NCBI RefSeq assembly: GCF_014841125.1
Contig: NZ_JACYTQ010000001.1
Span: 124,001 to 188,000 of the forward strand
DNA: 64,000 nt
DNA from: Echinicola arenosa
GTDB taxonomy: Bacteria > Bacteroidota > Bacteroidia > Cytophagales > Cyclobacteriaceae
Direction of reading: 5' to 3'
Position numbers and translations under genes: made by a program. Of the stretch, positions 1-9,138 are shown piece after piece. Below the pieces are notes generated by a model. It searched no databases. It saw only the letters and a list, made by a program, of their open reading frames with translations, and had not been told where the DNA came from. Position 1 is the stretch's first letter. Each line of letters opens with the position of its first letter.

Positions 1-1447
1 TGTAAAAGGAGGCTTGGTCATTCTGATCACTATCCTATCGGCCAAATACCTGATCCCAAACCTACTATACCGCATTGCAAGGACAAGAAATGAAGAACTC
101 TTTTTACTAAGTATCATCGTGATTTGTTTTTCAGTGGCTTTCTTGACTTCATTGATGGGGCTCTCTTTGGGACTGGGAGCATTCTTGGCAGGTTTGATCA
201 TCAGTGAGTCGGAATACAGTCATCATGCTACGGGTAAAATCTTGCCCTTTCGGGAGATTTTCTTGAGCTTCTTCTTTGTCTCAGTGGGAATGCTGTTTGA
301 TGTGGGCTTTTTGTTCCAGCATATAGGAATCATTCTTTTACTGTTGTTAATGGTATTCAGTATCAAATTCATCATGACAGCCATAGCCGTCCGTTCTATT
401 GGAGTAGACTTCAAAGAGGCTTTTATTGTAGGCTTTTCAATATTTCAAATTGGTGAATTTTCGCTTTTACTCGCCAAAGAGGGTCTTAAATTTGAGTTAT
501 TGGATGAAAACAATTACCAATATTTTCTGGCTGTTTCCATTATTACCATGGCCATTACACCTTTTGTTATCAATAAAAGGGAAAACTTATCATTTAAGAT
601 CGTCAACCTTCCATTACCCAAACAGCTTAAAACCAAATTCATCAGTGCAGCAGGAAGTATTTCCATGGCCAACTTTGAAGGGGAAGAATTATCAGATCAC
701 TTGGTGATCATTGGCTACGGACTTAACGGAAGGAACCTATCCAAAGCAGCCAAAAGGGCGAAAATCCCTTATTCCATTATTGAAATGAATCCGGAAACTG
801 TCCGGGTGGAAGCAGAAAAAGGGGAGCCCATCATTTATGGTGATGCTTCCAATGAAATTGTGCTCAAGCACGTCAATGTCCATCGAGCTCGTGTGGTAGT
901 CATTGCAATTAGCAACAGTGATGCCACCAAAAGCATCATTGCGACCATCAGGCTTTTGACAAAAAACGCCTCGATTATCGTAAGAACAAGATATGTCAAC
1001 GAAATATCGGCAAATCTCTCCATGGGGGCTGACGAAGTTATCCCAGAGGAATTTGAAACATCCATTGAGATATTTACCAGAGTGCTTAACAAGTACCTTA
1101 TTGCCAAAGATGAAATTGAGGATTTCACAGAAGAAGTACGTTCCCACAATTATGAAATGTTCCGGTCCACCAAAACCAATGGCCGTGATCGCCTCAACCT
1201 TGACCTGCCAGAAATAAACTTTGTTAGCCTGAAAGTTGCTCGGGATAGCGGAAATTATATTAATAAGCCCTTGAAAAAAATCAACCTTCGTGAAGGGCTG
1301 GGAATTAACCTAGTCGCTTTAAAAAGAGATGGAAAAACTACCTCGAATATCAATGGGGAAACTAAACTAAAATTTGGGGATATTGTATATGTCGTGGGCA
1401 AACCTGAATCACTTGGAGTTTTTGAAAAGGAAATTGGAGAGTCTTAG
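1..1447 (+). CDS. Kef-type monovalent cation:proton antiporter (CPA2), 5' partial
   Basis: The reading frame is open from the first bases of the window, so the true start lies upstream; the first start-like codon inside (TTG at 14) is only internal. The visible part starts with hydrophobic membrane segments of a CPA2 Na+/H+ or K+/H+ exchanger domain. This is followed by a cytoplasmic TrkA-N (RCK) nucleotide-binding domain with the Rossmann motif GYGLNGRNL near visible residue 235, and a TrkA-C domain at the C-terminus (region ending in VGKPESLGVFEKE). The arrangement matches KefB/KefC/YbaL-like proteins of the inner membrane, in which the RCK part gates ion flux. The specific ion cannot be read from the sequence. 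The gene ends 21 bp from the convergent lipase gene. Confidence 0.9.
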   Translation, partial: VKGGLVILITILSAKYLIPNLLYRIARTRNEELFLLSIIVICFSVAFLTSLMGLSLGLGAFLAGLIISESEYSHHATGKILPFREIFLSFFFVSVGMLFDVGFLFQHIGIILLLLLMVFSIKFIMTAIAVRSIGVDFKEAFIVGFSIFQIGEFSLLLAKEGLKFELLDENNYQYFLAVSIITMAITPFVINKRENLSFKIVNLPLPKQLKTKFISAAGSISMANFEGEELSDHLVIIGYGLNGRNLSKAAKRAKIPYSIIEMNPETVRVEAEKGEPIIYGDASNEIVLKHVNVHRARVVVIAISNSDATKSIIATIRLLTKNASIIVRTRYVNEISANLSMGADEVIPEEFETSIEIFTRVLNKYLIAKDEIEDFTEEVRSHNYEMFRSTKTNGRDRLNLDLPEINFVSLKVARDSGNYINKPLKKINLREGLGINLVALKRDGKTTSNINGETKLKFGDIVYVVGKPESLGVFEKEIGES

Positions 1448-1468
1448 ATTTAACACTCTTCATTTCCC

Positions 1469-3751
1469 TTATTGTCGATTGAAAATCTCTGCTAACCTTT
1501 TCAAGGACTGCTGATTCTGATAGCTATTGATACAATTCAAAATATCACTTTTCTCTCTCGCAGTAAGCCTCCAGTTCAGAGAAGCCCGCTGGATTTCCAG
1601 TTCCTTGTTTTCCTCATCTTCACCAAGATCCATGTTTTTTTGCCTTTCCACAAAATCCTTTGCCGAATACTCAAACTCAACCCTGTCAAGTTCATAGGGA
1701 GACCTTTCTTTCATAAAATTAAAGAGCGTTTCATTATTTAAGGTTTGTACGTTGTCCCAGTTGATGTAAATATTCTTAAGAGGAGTAAACAGCTTCTGCA
1801 TAATGGTTGGAGGTGTCTTTTTCTCAATTTCGAGATTTTTCTCTGAATCTCTAATGGTCACCAAAACTACACCAGATGTATTTTCCGCAATCCAATCCTC
1901 AAATACATACAAAAACCTTAAAGCATCGTTGATACCAAAATTATCCGAAAGTCCAGAATCCATGAGTTCCATTTGAGGCTCAGAAGGAAGTTGGATATTT
2001 GGAGTGATAAAAGGAAAAGTGGCTCCCATTCTCAGTGCACTGATAAATCTTAAGCTTCCTGCATCCTGTTCGTTGAAGAACCTCAAAAAGTCTATTGACT
2101 GACTTTTTTCTTCCTCGCCAGTAAGTTGCTCAGTTGAAATCCCCATATAGCTCATGCTGTGTGGAGCAATAAACAGTTTACGGCCATCATTGACAATCAA
2201 TGGTGTCACAGGAAGCATAGGAATGTCAGCGTTTAACTCAGGCGCTGCATATGCTGACAAAGGTTTATCCAATATACCTTGTGTATTGATGTTCAACTGA
2301 TTTTCAAAGGCAAATCCCCGATCCTCCAAATACTTCCTTCCATTATAGGTCACATGCTGGTTTCTGATCAATAGGTCATTGATCATTAATGTAAAAATGA
2401 TAGGGTTAAGATTATCTGAAGAAATTTGTTCCAAATATTTATGGTCGGTGAGATCAATTGAATCATCATGGAGAGACCTGAGGTATAACTCCCTAAAAAA
2501 AGCAGCTCCAACAACCCCGCCAGAAGCACCTGTAAAGAGCCTGGTATGCTCCATAAACCGTTCTCCGGTTTTTTGGTGAATTTGCTGCAATACATGTAAG
2601 GTCCATAAAGCAGCCCTCTGCCCTCCTCCGCTAGAGGTAATCACCATCATCTTAGGTTTCTTATCCTCTAGAAATTTCGCCCGCCAATTGTTCAAAATCT
2701 CCACTGTTTTGCTCTTGTCCTTAGAAACGGTATCAGGATGTAATAAAGTTCTCAACCGAGCAAGGTTATATTCTGCCGGATCGCCATCATAATCCAGTCC
2801 CAAGGCAGAATGGGGACGGTTCATGATCGGTGTGCTAGAGGCCATATTAAAAATCACAAACAGGGCTATCGCTATAAATGTGGACCAACTCCTCAGCCAA
2901 AAGGTCAATGCTCCTACCAATAAAGTCAATATGGAAAAAATCAACATTACGCTCATGGCAGCTGGAAACTGTAAAAACTCATAATCCCTAAAAAAGCCCA
3001 AAAACAAAATAACACCTACAAGCACTGTTTCAATGATAAACAGGTTAAGGTGATTTTGGTCAAAGACTTTTAAGAGCTTATTCCCTTCAAATCTGGCCAA
3101 GTCCTCCCTAACAGGCTTTAGCTTAAAATCAATATCCAGATAAGTATCTACTTTTCTCTCAGCTCTTTTTCTATCCTTATAGCGTTTGATCACATTGGCC
3201 CTGGATACTTTTGTCTTTCTTAGCCTTTTGTCCAATGTATCTGTGAACATCACAAAGAAATCCTTATTTGTTAGCGCAAAGTAGGAGAACAGCAATAAGA
3301 AAGTGAGCACATTGCCCCCCATGAAGCCTAACACAAACTTCACTATCTCCCATTGATCATCCAACTCATTATCCAATTGAAAAAGAATGAAACTTAAAAA
3401 ATAAATAAGATAGGCTGCAAAAGGAATGATGCTATTGTTAATACAAAACCTAATGAATGGCCTTGAAAGAACAGCCAAAAACTGAAACTTGGCTGCATCC
3501 ATGATGTAAGTAGTCATATGGAAAGCCATGGTAAAAACAGCAAAGCCTATCCCCATCAAAAAAAATCCCAACCACGATACCCTGTTAAGGTATTCCGGAT
3601 CCAAAAATAAATAAGGAATTCCTAATACCTTGCCAAAATTTCCAGAAAAAATCAACACCAACAAGACCCAAATCCCCACCAAGGCTATATTTTTTTTAAG
3701 GTGAAGTTTAAGCAATTGTATTGGGAAGCTGTGCAAAACACTATTCCACAT
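1469..3751 (-). CDS. membrane-anchored patatin-like phospholipase
   Basis: 760 residues. The N-terminal half is strongly hydrophobic with several predicted transmembrane segments (about residues 20-165 and 235-320). The C-terminal half is a patatin-like serine hydrolase: a glycine-rich oxyanion stretch SSGGGQRA near 380, the nucleophile elbow GASGG with Ser410, and the dyad aspartate in MDSGLSDN (Asp598). The Ser/Asp pair is therefore intact and the protein is probably an active lipid acyl hydrolase working at the inner face of the membrane. The fusion to a multi-pass membrane region is unlike classic soluble patatins and suggests action on membrane lipids. The start is an ATG at 3751. No operon partner is seen; the gene is convergent with the antiporter. 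Confidence 0.85.
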   Translation of the reverse strand: MWNSVLHSFPIQLLKLHLKKNIALVGIWVLLVLIFSGNFGKVLGIPYLFLDPEYLNRVSWLGFFLMGIGFAVFTMAFHMTTYIMDAAKFQFLAVLSRPFIRFCINNSIIPFAAYLIYFLSFILFQLDNELDDQWEIVKFVLGFMGGNVLTFLLLFSYFALTNKDFFVMFTDTLDKRLRKTKVSRANVIKRYKDRKRAERKVDTYLDIDFKLKPVREDLARFEGNKLLKVFDQNHLNLFIIETVLVGVILFLGFFRDYEFLQFPAAMSVMLIFSILTLLVGALTFWLRSWSTFIAIALFVIFNMASSTPIMNRPHSALGLDYDGDPAEYNLARLRTLLHPDTVSKDKSKTVEILNNWRAKFLEDKKPKMMVITSSGGGQRAALWTLHVLQQIHQKTGERFMEHTRLFTGASGGVVGAAFFRELYLRSLHDDSIDLTDHKYLEQISSDNLNPIIFTLMINDLLIRNQHVTYNGRKYLEDRGFAFENQLNINTQGILDKPLSAYAAPELNADIPMLPVTPLIVNDGRKLFIAPHSMSYMGISTEQLTGEEEKSQSIDFLRFFNEQDAGSLRFISALRMGATFPFITPNIQLPSEPQMELMDSGLSDNFGINDALRFLYVFEDWIAENTSGVVLVTIRDSEKNLEIEKKTPPTIMQKLFTPLKNIYINWDNVQTLNNETLFNFMKERSPYELDRVEFEYSAKDFVERQKNMDLGEDEENKELEIQRASLNWRLTAREKSDILNCINSYQNQQSLKRLAEIFNRQ

Positions 3752-3932
3752 AAATTGTATTTTTAAAAGTTAATATACACTTTTTCATCAGTTATTTATA
3801 CTACTATCCCAAAAAGTCAAATCATTCAAATTCAAAAAGAATAGACGATTTGAGTAATTTTGAAAATTTCTATTTGGGCTTTCTTCATTAGATATTACCT
3901 TAGCCGACCAATAGTTTAAATAAAGGAAAATA

Positions 3933-4607
3933 ATGAGAACTTGGTTTTTGTGCAAAGTAAAATACGCGAAGGAAAATGAGCAAGGTTTGCTCAAAAATGT
4001 GTCAGAACAATACCTCATCGATGCGGTTTCTTTTACTGAAGCAGAGGCCCGGATATACGACATGTTAGGCAGTGTCATCCGAGGTGATTTTCAGGTAACC
4101 AATATCAGTAAAAGTAATATAGTGGATGTCTTTTTCTACGATGACATTGACGTATGGCACAAATGTAAAATCACTTATGTAGTGGCTGACGCAGATAGTG
4201 GAAAGGAAAAGAAGGTCACCCAATATATGTTGGTAACTGCTCATGATGTCAAAGAAGCTTACGAAAGAATTCACGAAAGTCTGAGCAATATGCTCGTTAC
4301 TTTCAGGGTTCCTGATATCAACGAAAGCCCGATCGTGGAGATTTTCCCTTATGAAAGCGAAGATGAGGAGTTGTTACCTCCCCCACCCTCTCACCTGAAG
4401 CCTGTCAGTGAAGTAAAAGCCGATCAGTCAAGAAGGGAAGAAGCAAGAGCTGCTAATGTGAAGCAAGCTGAACCGGAAGAAGAGGAGGACGATTTGGAAG
4501 ACCATTATGATGATGATGAAATTCCTTCCAATGAATCCTTGGACAAGGATGATGAAAAAGCTTATGCCGAAGAAGCTGACTCTGAAGAAGAGGAAGAAGA
4601 TATATAA
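3933..4607 (+). CDS. DUF4494 domain protein with acidic tail
   Basis: 224 residues. The first about 145 residues match the Bacteroidota-restricted DUF4494 family as I know it: start MRTWFLCKVKY, followed by a compact alpha/beta stretch with VTQYMLVTAHD. The last about 75 residues are very rich in Glu and Asp (EEEEDD, SEEEEED), low in complexity and probably disordered. There is no signal peptide, so it is likely cytoplasmic. The function is unknown. A TAATTTTG element at 3855-3862 could be its -7 promoter box, but no good TTG lies at the usual distance. A rho-independent terminator follows at 4631. Confidence 0.8.
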   Translation: MRTWFLCKVKYAKENEQGLLKNVSEQYLIDAVSFTEAEARIYDMLGSVIRGDFQVTNISKSNIVDVFFYDDIDVWHKCKITYVVADADSGKEKKVTQYMLVTAHDVKEAYERIHESLSNMLVTFRVPDINESPIVEIFPYESEDEELLPPPPSHLKPVSEVKADQSRREEARAANVKQAEPEEEEDDLEDHYDDDEIPSNESLDKDDEKAYAEEADSEEEEEDI

Positions 4608-4630
4608 TATTCCCACAAATAATCTTTTAC

Positions 4631-4659
4631 AAAGGTTGGTCTCAGAAGCCAACCTTTTT
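4631..4659 (+). terminator. rho-independent terminator after DUF4494 gene
   Basis: Nine-base perfect stem AAAGGTTGG/CCAACCTTT with a nine-base loop, followed by a short T run, 24 bp after the stop codon. Confidence 0.8.
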
Positions 4660-4793
4660 CTATTTACTGCCCTGATTTTATTTTTTCAAAAGCTCCCACA
4701 GTCCATCATTTTTAGCATATTTGTTATACTGACAAGTCAAAGCGCTAGAGCAAGATGGATCTTAAGTCTCCCGAAGTAACCTAAACCTAATTT

Positions 4794-7535
4794 ATGAAAG
4801 TCCAGACCTGGCTATATTTCATCGTATTGTTCGTTTTATTTTCTTGTGGGAATGGTGATGAAGCCCCACAATTCAAGATTGGTTTTTCCCAATGCGTCAG
4901 CAATGATGCCTGGAGAAGAACCATGCATGAGGAGATGTTCAGGGAACTCAGCTTCTATCCTGGACTCTCACTCGAAATCAAAGATGCTCAAGGCAATAAT
5001 AACACTCAAATTCAGCAGATAAGAGCATTTATGGAGGCAGGCATTGATCTGTTGATTGTATCACCCAATGAATCTGCTCCCATTACCCCTATTATTGAAG
5101 AAGTGTTCCATAGTGGAATTCCCGTAATCGTAGTAGATAGAAAAACCACCTCGAACTTATATTCTGCCTATGTTGGTGGAGATAATTACGAAGTAGGCTA
5201 TTCCGCAGGACAATATATTCGTAACTTACTTAAAGGGGAAGGAAAAATCATGGAAATGTGGGGATTGAGGGGAAGTTCTCCGGCCATCGAAAGGCATCGA
5301 GGACTAACCTCTGCTCTCTCAGGCACAAATATCGCAATTGCTGAAAGTATCAATGGTGAGTGGGAAAAGGACACAGCAAAGAATCGATTAAGAGCACATC
5401 TTCTTCAAGAACAATCCAGCGATTTTGACCTGATCTTTGGACACAATGATGTCATGGCGATTGGCTCCTACGAAGTCTTAAAGGATCTGGAAATCACTAA
5501 TAAAAAGTTTGTTGGTGTAGATGCCCTCCCTGGTCCATACGGAGGTATACAGGCAGTTTCCGATGGTATACTAGATGCCACTTTCTTCTATCCAACAGGA
5601 GGAGACAAGGCCATAGAGGTCGCATTTAAAATCCTCACAGGGGAGAAATTCGATAAGGAAAACATCCTCCAAACCGCTGCTGTTGATTCCTCTAATGTCC
5701 GTATCATGAAGCAGCAAACGGATAAAATCATTGACCAACAAGCCAACATCACCAAGCAAAATGAACGGATCAGCACCCAAATGGAAATTTACCGTAACCA
5801 AAGAACATTTCTATTTGGGTTTGGATTTACCTTATTTGTAGCCATTCTTTCACTGGCCTATGTTTTCAAATCCCTCCGAGAAAAGCAGGAAATCAATGAG
5901 GAATTAAAAAGTAAAAACAAAGAAATATCCGAGCAAAAGGACAAAGTGCTCAAACTGTCAAAAAAAGCTGAAGAGGCTACCCAGCAGAAATTTGAGTTTT
6001 TCACCAATATTTCGCACGAATTTAGAACACCACTCACACTTATCCAGGCACCTGTGGAAGATTTATTGCAAAATCATCAAACTGCTCCTTTTAAAAATGA
6101 CTTGACACTTATCCGCAATAACACCATGCGCTTGCTCAGGCTGGTCAATCAATTGATGGATTTGAGAAAGATTGATCACCATAAAATGAAAGTGAAAGCT
6201 GTAGAACAAGAGTTGATTCCTTTTATTGAAGACATCATGTCCTCATTCAGAAAAACAGCTGAAAACCATGAAATTACTTTCAAGCTAATCACAGAGGATC
6301 GTTCCATCAAAGCTTGGTTTGACCCCATGATGTTGGATAAAGTGATGTTTAACTTACTTTCAAATGCTTTTAAATTCACCTCCAATAAAGGAAGCATTTT
6401 GATTAAGGTCTTTACTATCTCCCTTGACAACACGGTAAATATCAAAGTAGAAGATTCTGGAAAAGGCATGTCCAATGCATCCATGGAACGTGTTTTTGAT
6501 CGTTTCTACCAAGGTGAAACATTTTCCAAAACAGGTACTGGGATAGGACTGGCATTAAGCAAGGAATTGATTGATTTGCATAAAGGAGAAATTTCAGTAG
6601 ATAGCAAAGAAGGAATTGGTACCACTTTCCAGGTAACACTTAAGCTTGGAAAAAATCACTTCAAGGCATCTGAAATTCTCGAAGGAACTACACAACAGTA
6701 CTTTTCGGAAGAAAATATTGGCTACTTTGAGGAGCCTGAAAGCTTGGAAGTACAAGTAAAAGAGGGGATAAAGGAACAAACAATTTTAATCATAGAAGAT
6801 GACGAACAAATTCGAAATTACCTATCCCATCAATTGAGCAAGTACTATCAAGTACTGGAAGCCAAAAGTGTGGAAATTGGGCTGGCCAAAGCAATGGATG
6901 AAATACCAGACCTTATCACATGTGACTTAATGCTCCAGCATAAAAACGGTTTTGACATAGTCCGCAAGCTAAAAAATGACCTTAGGACTTCTCACATACC
7001 AATCATTGTTATCTCAGCAAAAAGCGGAATAGAAGAACGTATTTTGGGTATTAGGTTGGGAGTAGATGATTACATTCCAAAACCTTTTAATTTCAACATG
7101 GTTCTAGAACGAATCAAAATGTTACTGGCCAGTAGACAAAAATTAAGAGAACATTATATTCATGAATTGCCCATTGAAAACCCAAAAACTAAAAAAACCT
7201 CTCCCGATAAACGGTTTGTTAGTGAATTCACATCAATCGTTGAAAAGAATTTTCATAACCCTCATTTCGGAGTAAATGAGATTTGCGAAGAAATAGGCCT
7301 ATCAAGAGGCCAACTGTACAGAAAAGTAAAAGCATTGTTAGGGTACAGTGTCAACGATTATATAAACAAAGTACGTCTCAAAAAAGCCAAGCACTTATTG
7401 GTCAATGAAAACAGCCCCATTGCGGACATCGCATTTCAGGTTGGTTTTACCACATCAGCTTATTTTTCTACTGCCTTTAGAAATCATTTTGGCATTACCC
7501 CTTCGGACTTTAGAGAACACGAAAAAGTAAATTGA
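4794..7535 (+). CDS. hybrid two-component regulator of fructan locus (BT1754-like)
   Basis: 913 residues combining sensor kinase, receiver and DNA-binding regulator in one chain. An N-terminal signal/anchor segment (1-18, ending VLFSC) precedes a periplasmic sugar-binding domain of the LacI/ribose-binding type (about 27-310). A transmembrane segment lies near 338-360 with a coiled stretch after it. The HisKA box FFTNISHEFRTPL has His408, followed by a HATPase domain. The receiver domain has Asp711 (TCDLML), and an AraC-type helix-turn-helix fills about 805-910. The best studied protein of this build is BT1754 of Bacteroides thetaiotaomicron, whose sensor binds fructose. Its place immediately upstream of SusC/SusD, GH32 and fructokinase genes makes it the locus regulator (inference from context). 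Confidence 0.93.
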   Translation: MKVQTWLYFIVLFVLFSCGNGDEAPQFKIGFSQCVSNDAWRRTMHEEMFRELSFYPGLSLEIKDAQGNNNTQIQQIRAFMEAGIDLLIVSPNESAPITPIIEEVFHSGIPVIVVDRKTTSNLYSAYVGGDNYEVGYSAGQYIRNLLKGEGKIMEMWGLRGSSPAIERHRGLTSALSGTNIAIAESINGEWEKDTAKNRLRAHLLQEQSSDFDLIFGHNDVMAIGSYEVLKDLEITNKKFVGVDALPGPYGGIQAVSDGILDATFFYPTGGDKAIEVAFKILTGEKFDKENILQTAAVDSSNVRIMKQQTDKIIDQQANITKQNERISTQMEIYRNQRTFLFGFGFTLFVAILSLAYVFKSLREKQEINEELKSKNKEISEQKDKVLKLSKKAEEATQQKFEFFTNISHEFRTPLTLIQAPVEDLLQNHQTAPFKNDLTLIRNNTMRLLRLVNQLMDLRKIDHHKMKVKAVEQELIPFIEDIMSSFRKTAENHEITFKLITEDRSIKAWFDPMMLDKVMFNLLSNAFKFTSNKGSILIKVFTISLDNTVNIKVEDSGKGMSNASMERVFDRFYQGETFSKTGTGIGLALSKELIDLHKGEISVDSKEGIGTTFQVTLKLGKNHFKASEILEGTTQQYFSEENIGYFEEPESLEVQVKEGIKEQTILIIEDDEQIRNYLSHQLSKYYQVLEAKSVEIGLAKAMDEIPDLITCDLMLQHKNGFDIVRKLKNDLRTSHIPIIVISAKSGIEERILGIRLGVDDYIPKPFNFNMVLERIKMLLASRQKLREHYIHELPIENPKTKKTSPDKRFVSEFTSIVEKNFHNPHFGVNEICEEIGLSRGQLYRKVKALLGYSVNDYINKVRLKKAKHLLVNENSPIADIAFQVGFTTSAYFSTAFRNHFGITPSDFREHEKVN

Positions 7536-7551
7536 TCGAAGAATGATACAA

Positions 7552-7620
7552 TTTTAAAATTATGAAACGATTTTGAAATTCCTATCTTACTTTTAAAATT
7601 ATCTAAACCGTTTGAAATTC
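7552..7620. repeat. 30-bp direct repeat, candidate regulator binding sites
   Basis: Two direct copies at 7552-7581 and 7591-7620 share TTTTAAAATTAT at the left and TTTGAAATTC at the right, 24 of 30 positions identical, with a start-to-start spacing of 39 bp. They lie in the only long intergenic space of the fructan locus, between the regulator and the first transporter gene (ATG at 7739). A shorter related stretch (ATTTTAAAAC) occurs near 7686. Inference: AraC-type operator for the hybrid two-component regulator. Confidence 0.55.
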
Positions 7621-7738
7621 ATTTAAAAAGCCATTATTGGCTTATTTTATCGAGTATTGGAATAAATTTATAAGTTTTTGACACAATTTTAAAACATTAC
7701 ACTATCACTTCTTCATAGCTTGGTATCAACAATAAGCC

Positions 7739-9079
7739 ATGAAGAAAATAACATCATATTATTCTATAATCGTATCTATATCCGGATTTTTATTCGGATT
7801 TGACACCGCTGTTATTTCAGGAGCCAACCTCCCATTAAAATTATTATGGGAGACTTCTGAGTGGTTTCATGGATTTTTCATCATGTCTGTAGCACTCTGG
7901 GGGACAGTCATGGGAGCTTTGTTTGGAGGAATTCCATGTAACAAAATTGGCCGGAAAAACACCCTTTTCTGGATTGGTGTGTTTTTCTTGGTTTCTTCAA
8001 TAGGGACAGCTTCTGCCACTGACCCATATATCTTTTCGTTTTATAGGTTTATAGGAGGCTTGGCCATTGGTGCCTCATCAATAGCTGCTCCCACTTACGT
8101 TTCTGAAATCAGCCAAGCGTACCATAGAGGTAGGCAAGTTGGCCTTTATCAAATTAATATTGTCACTGGTATTCTACTCGCATATATTTCCAACTACTTT
8201 TTGCAAGGAGTCGGAGGAAGCAATGACTGGAGATGGATGTTAGCAGCAGAAGTTATCCCGGCTTTGCTCTTCTTGGCATTCATTTTAGACATTCCTGAGA
8301 GCCCAAGGTGGTTAATATTGAAAAAACAAAATTTGACTGCCGCTAGAAAAGTGTTGGAAAAAACATCAAATCCACAACAAATCGACACCATACTTTCCAC
8401 CATCCAAAAAGACTCTATCCAGTCAAAAAAACTCAAGCTCTTTTCGAACAAAAATAAATTCATTTTATTTCTGGCGGCGGCCATTGCCTTTTTCAATCAG
8501 TTTAGTGGGATCAACTTTATCCTATACTATGCCCCTGAGATTATGGAAAAGGCCGGTTATGTCACCTCAACTTCCCTATTGGGAGCTGTTTATATAGGTT
8601 GCACCAACCTTGTTTTCACCTTGGTCGGCATGTACCTGATAGACCGAACAGGCAGGAAATCACTGATGCTGGTAGGCTCAATGGGATACATTCTTAGCTT
8701 GGCCATGATCAGTTATGGCTTTTACACCAACTCAAGTCCTAGTTTTATTCTCTCTTTTATCCTGTTGTTTATCGCTTCTCACGGGATCGGTCAAGGAGCG
8801 GTTATTTGGGTCTTCATTGCTGAAATTTTCCCCACCAAAATCCGTGCTATGGGGCAATCCTTCGGGGCTGGAATTCATTGGGCAGTTGCAGCGATCATCA
8901 CGCTGTTTGGAGCGGTTTTGATAGACAGCCTCTCTCCCTATCAAATTTTCATCATATTCTTTAGCATGATGTTACTTCAGGTAGGTTTTGTATGGTTTAT
9001 CATGCCAGAAACTAAAGGTATAGAATTAGAACAGTTACAAAAACAATTACATCATAAAACCCAATCTATCAACTCATGA
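7739..9079 (+). CDS. MFS sugar porter, probable fructose transporter
   Basis: 446 residues, twelve transmembrane segments, sugar-porter family of the major facilitator superfamily. Visible family motifs are GFDTAVISGA in TM1, GRKNTLFW after TM2, RFIGGLAIGAS in TM4, PESPRWL after TM6, DRTGRKSLM in the second half and PETKG at the end. It should move a monosaccharide across the inner membrane, probably by proton symport. Context suggests fructose, as for BT1758 in the Bacteroides thetaiotaomicron fructan locus. It is the first gene after the candidate operator repeats and lies 59 bp before susC. A clear paralogue sits at 19192-20535. Confidence 0.9.
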   Translation: MKKITSYYSIIVSISGFLFGFDTAVISGANLPLKLLWETSEWFHGFFIMSVALWGTVMGALFGGIPCNKIGRKNTLFWIGVFFLVSSIGTASATDPYIFSFYRFIGGLAIGASSIAAPTYVSEISQAYHRGRQVGLYQINIVTGILLAYISNYFLQGVGGSNDWRWMLAAEVIPALLFLAFILDIPESPRWLILKKQNLTAARKVLEKTSNPQQIDTILSTIQKDSIQSKKLKLFSNKNKFILFLAAAIAFFNQFSGINFILYYAPEIMEKAGYVTSTSLLGAVYIGCTNLVFTLVGMYLIDRTGRKSLMLVGSMGYILSLAMISYGFYTNSSPSFILSFILLFIASHGIGQGAVIWVFIAEIFPTKIRAMGQSFGAGIHWAVAAIITLFGAVLIDSLSPYQIFIIFFSMMLLQVGFVWFIMPETKGIELEQLQKQLHHKTQSINS

Positions 9080-9138
9080 AACAAAAAAATTATCATTCAC
9101 TAACCCTAATCAGTTAACATGACAAACCCATTTACCTT

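Noticed and set aside
737-1149. Long antisense open frames opposite the antiporter gene
   Set aside because: They lie opposite the conserved TrkA-N domain, have no family resemblance and no spacing or start support, so they are shadow frames.
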